From Candidatus Bipolaricaulota bacterium (GTDB lineage Bacteria > Bipolaricaulota > Bipolaricaulia > UBA7950 > UBA9294): a DNA stretch of 6,478 nt. Made by a program: the position numbers and the translations under genes. Positions 1 through 5,305 of this stretch are shown here, one piece after another. The stretch lies in NCBI GenBank assembly GCA_030612485.1, contig JAUWNS010000135.1, positions 1 through 6,478 of the forward strand, in the 5' to 3' direction. The notes beneath the pieces were generated by a model. The model was given only the letters and a program-made list of their open reading frames with translations, was not told the DNA's origin and did not search any database. Every line of letters starts with the position of its first letter. Position 1 is the first letter of the stretch.

Positions 1-6
1 CTTACC

Positions 7-23
7 CCTCCCATCAAGGGAGG
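7..23. repeat. Short hairpin, CCTCCC/GGGAGG
   Basis: A 6-bp perfect stem, CCTCCC (7-12) with GGGAGG (18-23), encloses a 5-nt ATCAA loop. The 9-mer TCAAGGGAG (14-22) recurs at 49-57 without the matching left arm, perhaps a decayed second copy. The element sits at the window edge, so flanking parts may be missing. No T-run follows on either strand, so a terminator is not supported. Confidence 0.4.
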
Positions 24-212
24 TGAACCAAATTGTGGATTGACCATCTCAAGGGAGCCAAACTGCCAATGTACCCTTCTATGCGTCGAGAGAGAATTGA
101 CCGCGGTTAGTTACCCACACGTAATAGCGGGGACCCATCAATCCTCACTTCGTGCGCGTGTGAAGCTAGGAGCCGCTACCCACTCAAAACGACGAAGAGC
201 CAGAGTAAAAAA

Positions 213-232
213 CCCCGCAGCAAGCTGCGAGG
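213..232. repeat. REP-like hairpin, family 2, copy 1
   Basis: The stem pairs 213-221 (CCCCGCAGC) with 224-232 (GCTGCGAGG) around an AA loop; 8 of 9 positions pair, the exception being C215 opposite A230. It shares the layout CCCC-x-CAGC-R-AGCTG-x-...-GG-Y-AT with the element at 462-481, and each copy is followed by CAT or TAT. The fifth stem pair is G-C here and C-G in the other copy, a compensatory change. Confidence 0.6.
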
Positions 233-317
233 CATTGAGAAGCAAAGCTCTAAAGATCTAGTTGGAGTTGGTCTTCATGCTACAATCTCATGTAGAGTTT
301 TGTTGCATCCGAAGTAA

Positions 318-343
318 CGTCGCACACAAGGTACGACGCTACA
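318..343 (-). repeat. REP-like hairpin, family 1, copy A (inverted)
   Basis: Read on the minus strand this 26-nt element matches the plus-strand element at 354-379 at 21 of 26 positions. On the plus strand the stem is CGTCGCAC (318-325) against GTACGACG (331-338) around the loop ACAAG (326-330), with one G·T-type wobble (on the minus-strand reading). The GTAGCGTCG-type lead-in shared with copy B lies at 335-342. Copies A and B face each other across a 10-nt CCCCTTTTTT spacer. Confidence 0.65.
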
Positions 344-353
344 CCCCTTTTTT

Positions 354-379
354 CGTAGCGTCGGAGCTTGTCTCCGACG
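354..379 (+). repeat. REP-like hairpin, family 1, copy B
   Basis: The stem is CGTCGGAG (359-366) against CTCCGACG (372-379), a perfect 8-bp match around a CTTGT loop (367-371) and preceded by CGTAG. Four of the five differences from the inverted copy at 318-343 fall at two facing stem pairs: G-C here against T·G there, and G-C here against C-G there. The loop is unchanged. The two copies could also pair with each other as arms of one long hairpin or cruciform. Confidence 0.65.
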
Positions 380-431
380 TTGAAGTGGACAATCCTGAGA
401 GAACTCATGTAGCTAGTACGAACAACAAGCT

Positions 432-450
432 GATTCGCCTTCGGCGAATC
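432..450. repeat. Perfect 8-bp hairpin, GATTCGCC/GGCGAATC
   Basis: GATTCGCC (432-439) and GGCGAATC (443-450) are perfectly complementary around a TTC loop. Only one copy occurs in this window. It sits 11 nt before the family 2 element at 462-481 and appears to belong to the same cluster. No T-run follows, so it is not annotated as a terminator. Confidence 0.5.
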
Positions 451-461
451 TCCGCTTTCCT

Positions 462-481
462 CCCCCCAGCGAGCTGGGGGG
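462..481. repeat. REP-like hairpin, family 2, copy 2
   Basis: A perfect 9-bp stem, CCCCCCAGC (462-470) against GCTGGGGGG (473-481), encloses a GA loop and is followed by TATC. It is the second copy of the element at 213-232: the core CAGC-R-AGCTG and the outer C and G runs are shared. The inner C-G pair replaces the G-C pair of copy 1, and the one mismatch of copy 1 is a true pair here. Confidence 0.6.
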
Positions 482-587
482 TATCCACCGGAGAGCCTTT
501 ATGAACGATAAGGAACGGTTTTGGGGGATGCTCTGCACACTGTGTCAGAAGGTTTACGCTCCTTTGCCGTTATAAGATTCCCGCGGA

Positions 588-604
588 CCATTCTATAAGA
601 ATGG
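588..604. repeat. Perfect palindromic hairpin over the TPR gene's stop codon
   Basis: CCATTCT (588-594) and AGAATGG (598-604) pair perfectly around a 3-nt loop. The TAG stop of the minus-strand TPR gene (593-595) lies inside it. No T-run follows downstream on the minus strand, so an intrinsic terminator is not clear; it may still protect the 3' end or be chance. Confidence 0.35.
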
Positions 605-1840
605 GAAAAAATAAGTATCTCCAAATAGTTCTTCTCTAATTTCTTCCTTCGCATCCTCGCTGTAGTTCTCGTCGTGCCGTATCTCATTGTACCGCAGCAT
701 CTTCTTTACGAGTTTCGGTTTCGCTTTCCTCATTACGTTCTCCAGTTCCTTGTACCCTGATATCACTTTATGCGCGGTAAGAAACTTGTAGAATTCTAGC
801 AAGGAGGCATACACGTCATTTAGTATCTCTTCATCTATATCGCCGGTTTTAAGGATGAAGCTGTGCATAATCGAGACGAACTCCTCTCTTATCGTGATTG
901 CATCCTCATAGAAGAAGAACGTAGAGGCATGCAAGTCACAGATGAACTTCATAATATACTTGAGAGTGAAGAGGAGGTCGTACTTCTTCGTTGGCGTGTA
1001 ATGAGGATTACGTATGAGGTTAATCTTAAAAACCTCGATCCTATCGTAGTTGTATTGCTGGACTTCTTTTCCGTATCCCTCATTATTGTTGATTAATTCT
1101 TCGAGCTTTTCATAATCCGTATCCCTCAATAGATACGTTTCCCAATCCTTCAATTGCTTATTTTTCAGCATCGCTTTGCATGCATGATAGTTATTTACAG
1201 TAACCCCATCTGTTCGATCCAATTCGAGCGACCGTTCTAGCGCATCCTTCGCCGCATGCAAGTTGCCACGCATCATCTCTAGCCAGCCCATGTTGCAGTG
1301 GAGGCGGTGGTTTGAAGGAGATAATTTGAGCGCCTGCTGTTGTTTTTCAACGGCCTTGTCGAGATCGCCTAGATATGCATAGCAAGAGGCAAGGCAGTCA
1401 TGTACCTCCCCTTTGTCTGTCGCAATCTTCAAAAGTTGATTGTAGTATTCGATTGCTATCTTGAACCGCAGATACTTCTCAAGCAGGTCGCAGAGCGCGT
1501 AGTATGCATCGAGAAGATCCTCCCGGGTGAAGTGTGTCCTTAGCGACTGCAGCCCTCTATCTATAAAGTCCCTTGCCGTCTCGTCCTTCCCCTCTTGTAT
1601 ACTCCTATACCCCGATTCGAGGAGCGCAGGGTAGTATTCTGGACAGTCGCTAAGAATCTCCGTTAGAAGATCGACCCTCTCCTCCCCAGTCAGAGGGCTT
1701 TCGAGTAACGGCATCATATCCTGGGCAAGCATGCCAGTATAGCGCCAGTCTACAGCCTGCCATGCCTCTGTCTTTTCGATATCTCTCTCCTTCCTCTTTT
1801 TCGCAGTCTCATCTAGGCTACGATTTTCCTTTCTTGCCAT
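593..1840 (-). CDS. TPR-repeat protein of unknown function
   Basis: A 415-residue, probably cytoplasmic protein; I see no signal peptide or membrane segment. The N-terminal 25 residues are charged (Lys, Arg, Glu). Residues ~69-211 form about four tetratricopeptide units (approx. 69-102, 110-143, 144-177, 178-211); the best have the usual small/aromatic spacing, such as A-x-x-x-G-D-L-D-K-A-V near 155-164 and G-N-L-H-A-A-K-D-A-L near 192-201. TPRs are protein-protein interaction scaffolds, so a specific role cannot be deduced. Residues ~225-415 look all-helical, with aromatic and lysine-rich patches, and match nothing I recognise. The ATG at 1838-1840 is preceded by a strong GGGAGG at 1845-1850, which fixes the start. 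The gene is divergent from ftsL, is AT-richer than the division genes and looks monocistronic. The stop lies inside a 17-nt palindrome (588-604). Recent acquisition is possible but unproven. Confidence 0.85.
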   Translation of the reverse strand: MARKENRSLDETAKKRKERDIEKTEAWQAVDWRYTGMLAQDMMPLLESPLTGEERVDLLTEILSDCPEYYPALLESGYRSIQEGKDETARDFIDRGLQSLRTHFTREDLLDAYYALCDLLEKYLRFKIAIEYYNQLLKIATDKGEVHDCLASCYAYLGDLDKAVEKQQQALKLSPSNHRLHCNMGWLEMMRGNLHAAKDALERSLELDRTDGVTVNNYHACKAMLKNKQLKDWETYLLRDTDYEKLEELINNNEGYGKEVQQYNYDRIEVFKINLIRNPHYTPTKKYDLLFTLKYIMKFICDLHASTFFFYEDAITIREEFVSIMHSFILKTGDIDEEILNDVYASLLEFYKFLTAHKVISGYKELENVMRKAKPKLVKKMLRYNEIRHDENYSEDAKEEIREELFGDTYFFPFL

Positions 1841-1844
1841 CCTT

Positions 1845-1850
1845 CCTCCC
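1845..1850 (-). promoter_or_regulatory. Ribosome binding site of the TPR gene
   Basis: GGGAGG on the minus strand ends 4 nt before the ATG at 1840. It is the strongest Shine-Dalgarno sequence in the window and decides the start of the 415-residue reading. Confidence 0.7.
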
Positions 1851-1880
1851 TGTTAAATGCGCGTATCGCGACAACGGCTT

Positions 1881-1910
1881 ACTGTACCAGCCGCAAACTA
1901 AAATATCCAA
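1881..1910 (-). promoter_or_regulatory. Candidate extended -10 promoter for the TPR gene
   Basis: On the minus strand a TACAGT -10 (1881-1886) is preceded by TGG, giving the TGnTAnnnT extended -10 pattern. A weak TTGGAT -35 (1905-1910) lies 18 bp upstream. The predicted transcript would start near 1874 and leave a leader of about 33 nt containing the ribosome binding site. The -35 matches the consensus poorly, so this is only a candidate. Confidence 0.35.
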
Positions 1911-2005
1911 AAACGCGGCTCTTTTTGAGAAGGTAATCGAGTTCGCCTTTTGCGTCGACAAATGTCCGGGATGACGGTCCCGTGCTCCCTTATTGTGGGA
2001 AGACG

Positions 2006-2353
2006 ATGTCATACCAGAAGATGGGGACAATCAGTTACCCGATCGGGCAGGCCCGGCGACGGGTTCGTACAGAGGCCACTACCTGGCCTCATGCGACGAT
2101 CTTCGTGCTGCTGGCAGCGATGGTTCTCGCTGGGTTCTGCCTCCTCTATCTCTGGCAGGGGACGACAATCCTCGATCTGACAGCGCAGCGGGAGGGTATG
2201 CGAGCGATGCTCACCTCGACCGAGGAGGTGAACCGTTATCTGGAATTCCAGATTGGACAAGCGTTCTCTTTGGAACGCGTCTCTCGCATCGCCCGTGAGA
2301 TACTCCACATGGTCGAACCGTCCAATATCCGCTATGTACCGATCGATTCCTAA
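2006..2353 (+). CDS. ftsL: FtsL-like septal division protein
   Basis: A 115-residue bitopic membrane protein. A basic cytoplasmic N-terminus with an Arg run (17-21) precedes one membrane segment (~30-50) and a short extracytoplasmic coiled coil (~55-85). The end fits the FtsL/DivIC pattern, S-L-E-R-V-S-R-I-A-R-E (88-98) followed by M-V-E-P and a terminal Y-V-P-I. FtsL in known systems joins FtsB/DivIC and FtsQ/DivIB and activates the FtsW-FtsI septal synthase. The call rests on this topology and on the class B PBP gene immediately downstream; FtsL sequences diverge strongly, so a DivIC-like member is the alternative. I prefer the ATG at 2006, which has GGGA at 1997-2000 five nt upstream. A GTG at 1982 would add eight residues but sits in a small hairpin (1967-1982), and the ATG at 2021 has a weaker site. 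The end overlaps ftsI by 20 nt, so translation is probably coupled. Confidence 0.8.
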   Translation: MSYQKMGTISYPIGQARRRVRTEATTWPHATIFVLLAAMVLAGFCLLYLWQGTTILDLTAQREGMRAMLTSTEEVNRYLEFQIGQAFSLERVSRIAREILHMVEPSNIRYVPIDS

Positions 2354-4049
2354 GCAGCAAGAGACTAAGGCTACTGGAAGGCGCACCCTCATCCTTGCGA
2401 TGGGGCTAATGCTTGTCGCCCTCCTCATAGTCGGCCGTTTGGTCAAGCTCCAGGTGGTGGAACACGATCGTTGGGTCGCCGCCGCACGTGCCACCCAGGA
2501 ACGAACCGTCGAGATCCTCCCCCAACGCGGGACGATCTACGACCGTAACGGCACCCCTCTCGCCTTTGACGTGAAGGCGGTCGCCATCGCGGTCGATAGT
2601 TTTAACATGACCAAGCCGGAGGCACTCGTCGAGATCCTGAGCGAGGAACTCGGACGTTCGAGTGACGATCTAACACCTCTGGTATACCGCCAGAATTACT
2701 TCACCTGGATCGATCGCGCCGTCGATCTGGAAGCGGCAAAGAGGATCGAACGCCGTACTAAGGACGCCTACGCCTACGGATTGATCTTCATCGACACATG
2801 GAAGCGCTGCTACCCGCAGGGATCGCTTGCCTCCAACCTCCTCGGCTTTGTGGGGATGGATGGGCACGGGCTGGAAGGGATGGAACTCGCCTTCGATGAG
2901 GCACTCTCCGGGACTCCAACGCTGCTTCACGTCCTCAAAGGGGCGGATGGGCGAACCTATAGCACCGAGACGATAGAGGAGGGACTTCCTGGGGAGGATC
3001 TCTACCTAACGATCGACGCGCGCTTGCAGCTTGTCTGTGAGGAGGAAATCGATAACGGAGTGTCGCGTTTTCAGGCTAACACCGGGTTCATCGTCCTCCT
3101 TGACCCGAGGACCGGAGATCTCCTGGTTATGGCGCAGGACCGTCGTTACGACCTCAACTATTTCTGGAGATCGACCGCAGAGGAACGGCGTAACCTGGCG
3201 GTCTCGTTCCTCTTCGAACCGGGGTCATCGTTCAAGGCCCTCACCGGGCTGGCCGCCCTCGACTGCGGTGCGGTGCGCCCCGAGGACACGTTCAACGGGA
3301 ATGATGGGATCCGCATTGCCGGTCACACGATGCACAACTCGGACAATGAGTCATTTGGAACCGTAACCTTCGCTAAAATCATCCAGTACTCGATCAATGT
3401 CGGGATGATCCGGGTTGCGCAGAGACTAGGGGAGGAACGACTCTACCAGGCCCTCGTCGACCTCGGGTTCGGGGAGAAGACAGGGATCGAGCTTCCCGGA
3501 GAGGAGCACGGGATCCTGCGCGATGTCAAGGACTGGTCTAAGCTTGCCCTCGCTGCCACCTCGATTGGGCAATCGGTCGGCGTAACCGGGATCCAACTCG
3601 CACGGGGGATGGCCGTGGTAGCGAACGGCGGCTATCTCCTCGCCCCGCGGATCGTGCAAGGTCTTGGAGCGGAAGGACAGAGTCCCAAAGAGCCAATCGT
3701 CCTGCAGCACGTCGCCTCGCAGGAGAGCTGTGCCACCATGTGCGGATTGTTGCGCACGGTCGTAGAGAGTGGAACCGGAACCCGCGCGGACCTCCCTGGA
3801 TTCGAGGTTGCAGGAAAGACCGGAACGGCGCAGAAAGCCTTGCCCGGACGCGGCTACGTGGATGGTAAGTACACCTCTATCTTCGTTGGGTTCCTCCCAG
3901 CTGATGAGCCGACCTACCTTGCGCTCGTCGTCCTCGATGAGGTGAAGACAACCCCAGTATGGGGAGGGTACACCGCTGGATCGATCTTTCACGACGCCGC
4001 GTCGCGGATAGTGCTGATCGAGCACCTCCCCCCAGTCGCGCTGCGCTGA
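2334..4049 (+). CDS. ftsI: Class B penicillin-binding protein, FtsI/PBP2 type transpeptidase
   Basis: A 571-residue membrane-anchored D,D-transpeptidase, expected to cross-link septal peptidoglycan in the periplasm or outer wall zone. A short basic N-terminus leads to a single membrane anchor (~18-36). The PBP dimerisation/pedestal domain opens with R-G-T-I-Y-D-R-N-G (65-73), and the transpeptidase domain runs ~250-560. All three penicilloyl-serine motifs are present: S-S-F-K with catalytic Ser298 and Lys301, S-I-N (353-355) and K-T-G-T (495-498). There are no C-terminal PASTA repeats; length is normal for FtsI. The FtsL-like neighbour favours FtsI over the elongation-type PBP2 or a sporulation SpoVD. 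The ATG at 2334 lies inside the end of ftsL, has no clear ribosome binding site and puts the anchor near the N-terminus, consistent with translational coupling. A TTG at 2253 in frame would add 27 residues that merely shadow ftsL. No ftsW or mur gene follows; the next gene is convergent, 33 nt away. Confidence 0.92.
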   Translation: MYRSIPKQQETKATGRRTLILAMGLMLVALLIVGRLVKLQVVEHDRWVAAARATQERTVEILPQRGTIYDRNGTPLAFDVKAVAIAVDSFNMTKPEALVEILSEELGRSSDDLTPLVYRQNYFTWIDRAVDLEAAKRIERRTKDAYAYGLIFIDTWKRCYPQGSLASNLLGFVGMDGHGLEGMELAFDEALSGTPTLLHVLKGADGRTYSTETIEEGLPGEDLYLTIDARLQLVCEEEIDNGVSRFQANTGFIVLLDPRTGDLLVMAQDRRYDLNYFWRSTAEERRNLAVSFLFEPGSSFKALTGLAALDCGAVRPEDTFNGNDGIRIAGHTMHNSDNESFGTVTFAKIIQYSINVGMIRVAQRLGEERLYQALVDLGFGEKTGIELPGEEHGILRDVKDWSKLALAATSIGQSVGVTGIQLARGMAVVANGGYLLAPRIVQGLGAEGQSPKEPIVLQHVASQESCATMCGLLRTVVESGTGTRADLPGFEVAGKTGTAQKALPGRGYVDGKYTSIFVGFLPADEPTYLALVVLDEVKTTPVWGGYTAGSIFHDAASRIVLIEHLPPVALR

Positions 4050-4082
4050 GCCCTTCAAGCGTGGGGAATGGGAAGGTCTCGG

Positions 4083-4520
4083 CTATTCGCCTTTGTCTTG
4101 CTGCGCGAGCCAGGCCGCGAGATCTTCGGCAAGCTTGCGGGCCTCCTCGACGGCTTCGGAGGCCTGGCTGTCACTGACGTACGTGCCGCCGGTGTAGAGG
4201 GCCTTGTTGCGCAGATCGCGTAGCGTCTGGAAGTAGTCGATGCGGTCGATCGAAAGCCCCAACGTGTCGGCCAACGACTCCAGCGCGACCATATGATGGC
4301 CAGGGCGATTGACTGTGCGCAGATCATGCGCGCGGAGTGCGCTGAGCGCACAGCCGAGGATGGCGTGGTACGCCTGTTCCAGTCGAGTCTCGGGATGGAT
4401 GTCCTCGTGTTCGGCGTCCTGCAGGCGGCGTTGCACCGTGCCGAGCATCCGTTCGATCTCGCCAGGCACGGCCTTCTCTCGTTTCAGTTCCGAGCGAAGC
4501 AGCATCTCCTGGAGGCTCAT
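4083..4520 (-). CDS. HEPN-like protein, partner of the nucleotidyltransferase
   Basis: A 145-residue, all-helical soluble protein that I assign to the HEPN superfamily. HEPN toxins are usually RNases with an R-X4-6-H motif and are commonly encoded next to a minimal nucleotidyltransferase (MNT) that acts as antitoxin. Here a long helix (~44-65, R-L-E-Q-A-Y-H-A-I-L-G-C-A) and the motif R-D-L-R-N-K-A-L-Y (101-109) fit that fold, with a final Glu/Ala-rich helix (~117-140) containing the common E-A-x-E-A-V-E-E-A-R pattern. The expected His is absent: R104-N105 is followed four residues later by Tyr109. It therefore resembles HEPN subgroups with an R-N-x-x-x-Y motif, and RNase activity is uncertain. 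Its start overlaps the stop of the upstream gene as ATGA (4517-4520), so the two are translationally coupled. I infer a toxin-antitoxin or related regulatory pair; which partner neutralises the other is not shown by sequence. Confidence 0.72.
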   Translation of the reverse strand: MSLQEMLLRSELKREKAVPGEIERMLGTVQRRLQDAEHEDIHPETRLEQAYHAILGCALSALRAHDLRTVNRPGHHMVALESLADTLGLSIDRIDYFQTLRDLRNKALYTGGTYVSDSQASEAVEEARKLAEDLAAWLAQQDKGE

Positions 4521-5095
4521 CGGCCACCGCCAATCAGGGTCAAGCGCTTGCCGTTGTGGACACGAGCGACAAACGAATCGCCCGTTTCCAGTTCCTGCTC
4601 GTACGCTTCGGGGGTGTAGAGCGTTGGGCTGATTACGCGATGCAGGGATCGCCCCGCTTCACGCAGCGGTGAGCTGAGTTCACGCAACGTCAGCCTCCCG
4701 ACGACCATCAAGTCGACATCGCTGTCCGGCCGTTCGTCACCGCGCGCGTGGCTCCCGTACACATAAGCCTGTTCGATCTGATCGGCCAGCGGTTCCAGCG
4801 CCGAGCGGAGGACGTCGGAAAGCCCGACCGTCTTGCGGAGGATGGAGCGCAGTTCGTCGTAGATCGGGCAATCCGGGTTCAGGCGATAAATGACCTGGCG
4901 GCCGACCTCGCGGGAGACTAGGATGCTGGCATCGCGGAGCGAATGCAGCTCGCGCATCACCGTCTTCGAGTTCAGATTCGCTCTGCGAGCGATTTCGCGA
5001 AGGTGAAGCCCCTCGCCCCCTGCATCGGCCAGTGCCGACAGAATAGCGCTTCGACCTTGCGGAAACAGCGCCTCGATCAATTTCTTTGTAGGCAT
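4517..5095 (-). CDS. Winged-helix/nucleotidyltransferase fusion (MNT-type)
   Basis: A 192-residue soluble protein with two domains. Residues ~14-73 form an ArsR-like winged helix (L-R-E-I-A-R-R-A-N-L-N-S-K-T-V-M-R-E-L near 32-50, then a wing ending V-I-Y-R-L-N), predicted to bind DNA. Residues ~105-190 form a minimal polymerase-beta-type nucleotidyltransferase: G-S-H-A-R-G (114-119) and S-D-V-D-L (125-129), with metal-binding Asp126 and Asp128. I do not see a clear third acidic residue in the later strand (V-I-S-P-T-L-Y, ~154-160), where many active enzymes have one. In characterised HEPN/MNT systems the MNT AMPylates the HEPN partner and so acts as antitoxin; the role here is inferred from its overlap with the HEPN-like gene. 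The winged helix suggests autoregulation through repeated half-sites at its promoter (5099-5127). The ATG at 5095 has no ribosome binding site and lies 10 nt from the -10 box, pointing to leaderless translation. Confidence 0.85.
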   Translation of the reverse strand: MPTKKLIEALFPQGRSAILSALADAGGEGLHLREIARRANLNSKTVMRELHSLRDASILVSREVGRQVIYRLNPDCPIYDELRSILRKTVGLSDVLRSALEPLADQIEQAYVYGSHARGDERPDSDVDLMVVGRLTLRELSSPLREAGRSLHRVISPTLYTPEAYEQELETGDSFVARVHNGKRLTLIGGGR

Positions 5096-5098
5096 ATC

Positions 5099-5127
5099 GC
5101 CAACAATTGTAGGCTAGAAGCCAACAA
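5099..5127. promoter_or_regulatory. Three-half-site operator over the MNT-HEPN promoter
   Basis: Three 8-bp half-sites are arranged forward, reverse, forward. GCCAACAA occurs at 5099-5106 and again at 5120-5127, exactly 21 bp apart (about two helical turns). Between them TTGTAGGC (5107-5114) is the reverse complement with one mismatch. The first two abut to form a near-perfect 16-bp palindrome on the -10, and the last two are separated by TAGAA across the spacer. A repressor bound here would block RNA polymerase; the winged helix of the gene product is the natural candidate. Confidence 0.6.
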
Positions 5128-5133
5128 AGTCAA
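5106..5133 (-). promoter_or_regulatory. Sigma-70 type promoter of the MNT-HEPN operon, probably leaderless
   Basis: On the minus strand the -35 is TTGACT (5128-5133) and the -10 is TACAAT (5106-5111), separated by 16 bp. Each differs from consensus at one position (TTGACA and TATAAT). Only 10 nt separate the -10 from the ATG at 5095, so transcription should begin within a few nt of, or at, the start codon. The leader contains no Shine-Dalgarno sequence. Confidence 0.7.
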
Positions 5134-5305
5134 GCACCTCCTGCAGCCTCTATCGCTCAGCGTCTGCGTCTCGTGCCTGTTTGGAGCTTGGGGAGCTTGA
5201 GAGTCTTGTTTCGTGCATTCAGTCTCGCGCTGCTCTCCCGGATTCGTTGCAGAAACATAAGAACAGGATTCCGTGAAAACCTCAATCCGACCCAAGTCAT
5301 CTCAA

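Larger units (their letters stand above)
1..592. other. Gene-free, repeat-rich intergenic region
   Basis: No convincing coding region lies here. Short open frames exist (40-261 and 262-504, plus), but their translations are low-complexity, basic or Cys-rich, match no family I recognise, and run straight through the hairpin repeats. The stretch holds at least six short hairpins, described separately, and is visibly more AT-rich than the ftsI region. I see no tRNA, rRNA or known riboswitch signature. It could be a cluster of REP-like elements, the remains of a mobile element, or an unrecognised structured RNA locus. The left edge cuts it, so its full extent is unknown. Confidence 0.6.

Noticed and set aside
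287..412. Direct repeat CTCATGTAG at 287-295 and 404-412 flanking the inverted hairpin pair, as a target-site duplication
   Set aside because: A 9-mer match within 500 bp is likely enough by chance, and it does not abut the element on either side.
213..481. Repeated hairpins as a CRISPR array
   Set aside because: Copies are in mixed orientation, differ in sequence and lack regular spacers.
40..504. Open frames 40-261 and 262-504 (plus) as small genes
   Set aside because: No ribosome binding site of note, translations without domain character, and both cross the hairpin repeats.
1889..1926. AGCCGC/GCGGCT stem followed by TTTTT as an intrinsic terminator
   Set aside because: The stem is only 6 bp with a 20-nt loop, and no plus-strand gene ends upstream that it could serve.
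2253..2333. TTG at 2253 as the ftsI start
   Set aside because: No ribosome binding site, and the extra 27 residues only mirror the ftsL coding sequence; the ATG at 2334 gives a normal N-terminus.
2009..2494. Minus-strand open frame opposite ftsL and the start of ftsI
   Set aside because: Translation is Arg/Cys-rich with no family pattern; the plus frames carry the membrane and coiled-coil features of FtsL and the FtsI anchor.
3426..4058. Long open frame on the minus strand opposite ftsI
   Set aside because: It is the antisense shadow of a GC-rich gene whose three catalytic motifs are intact in the plus frame.
5077..5295. Minus-strand open frame between the two toxin-antitoxin modules
   Set aside because: It runs through the MNT promoter and operator into the MNT gene, has no ribosome binding site and no recognisable domain.
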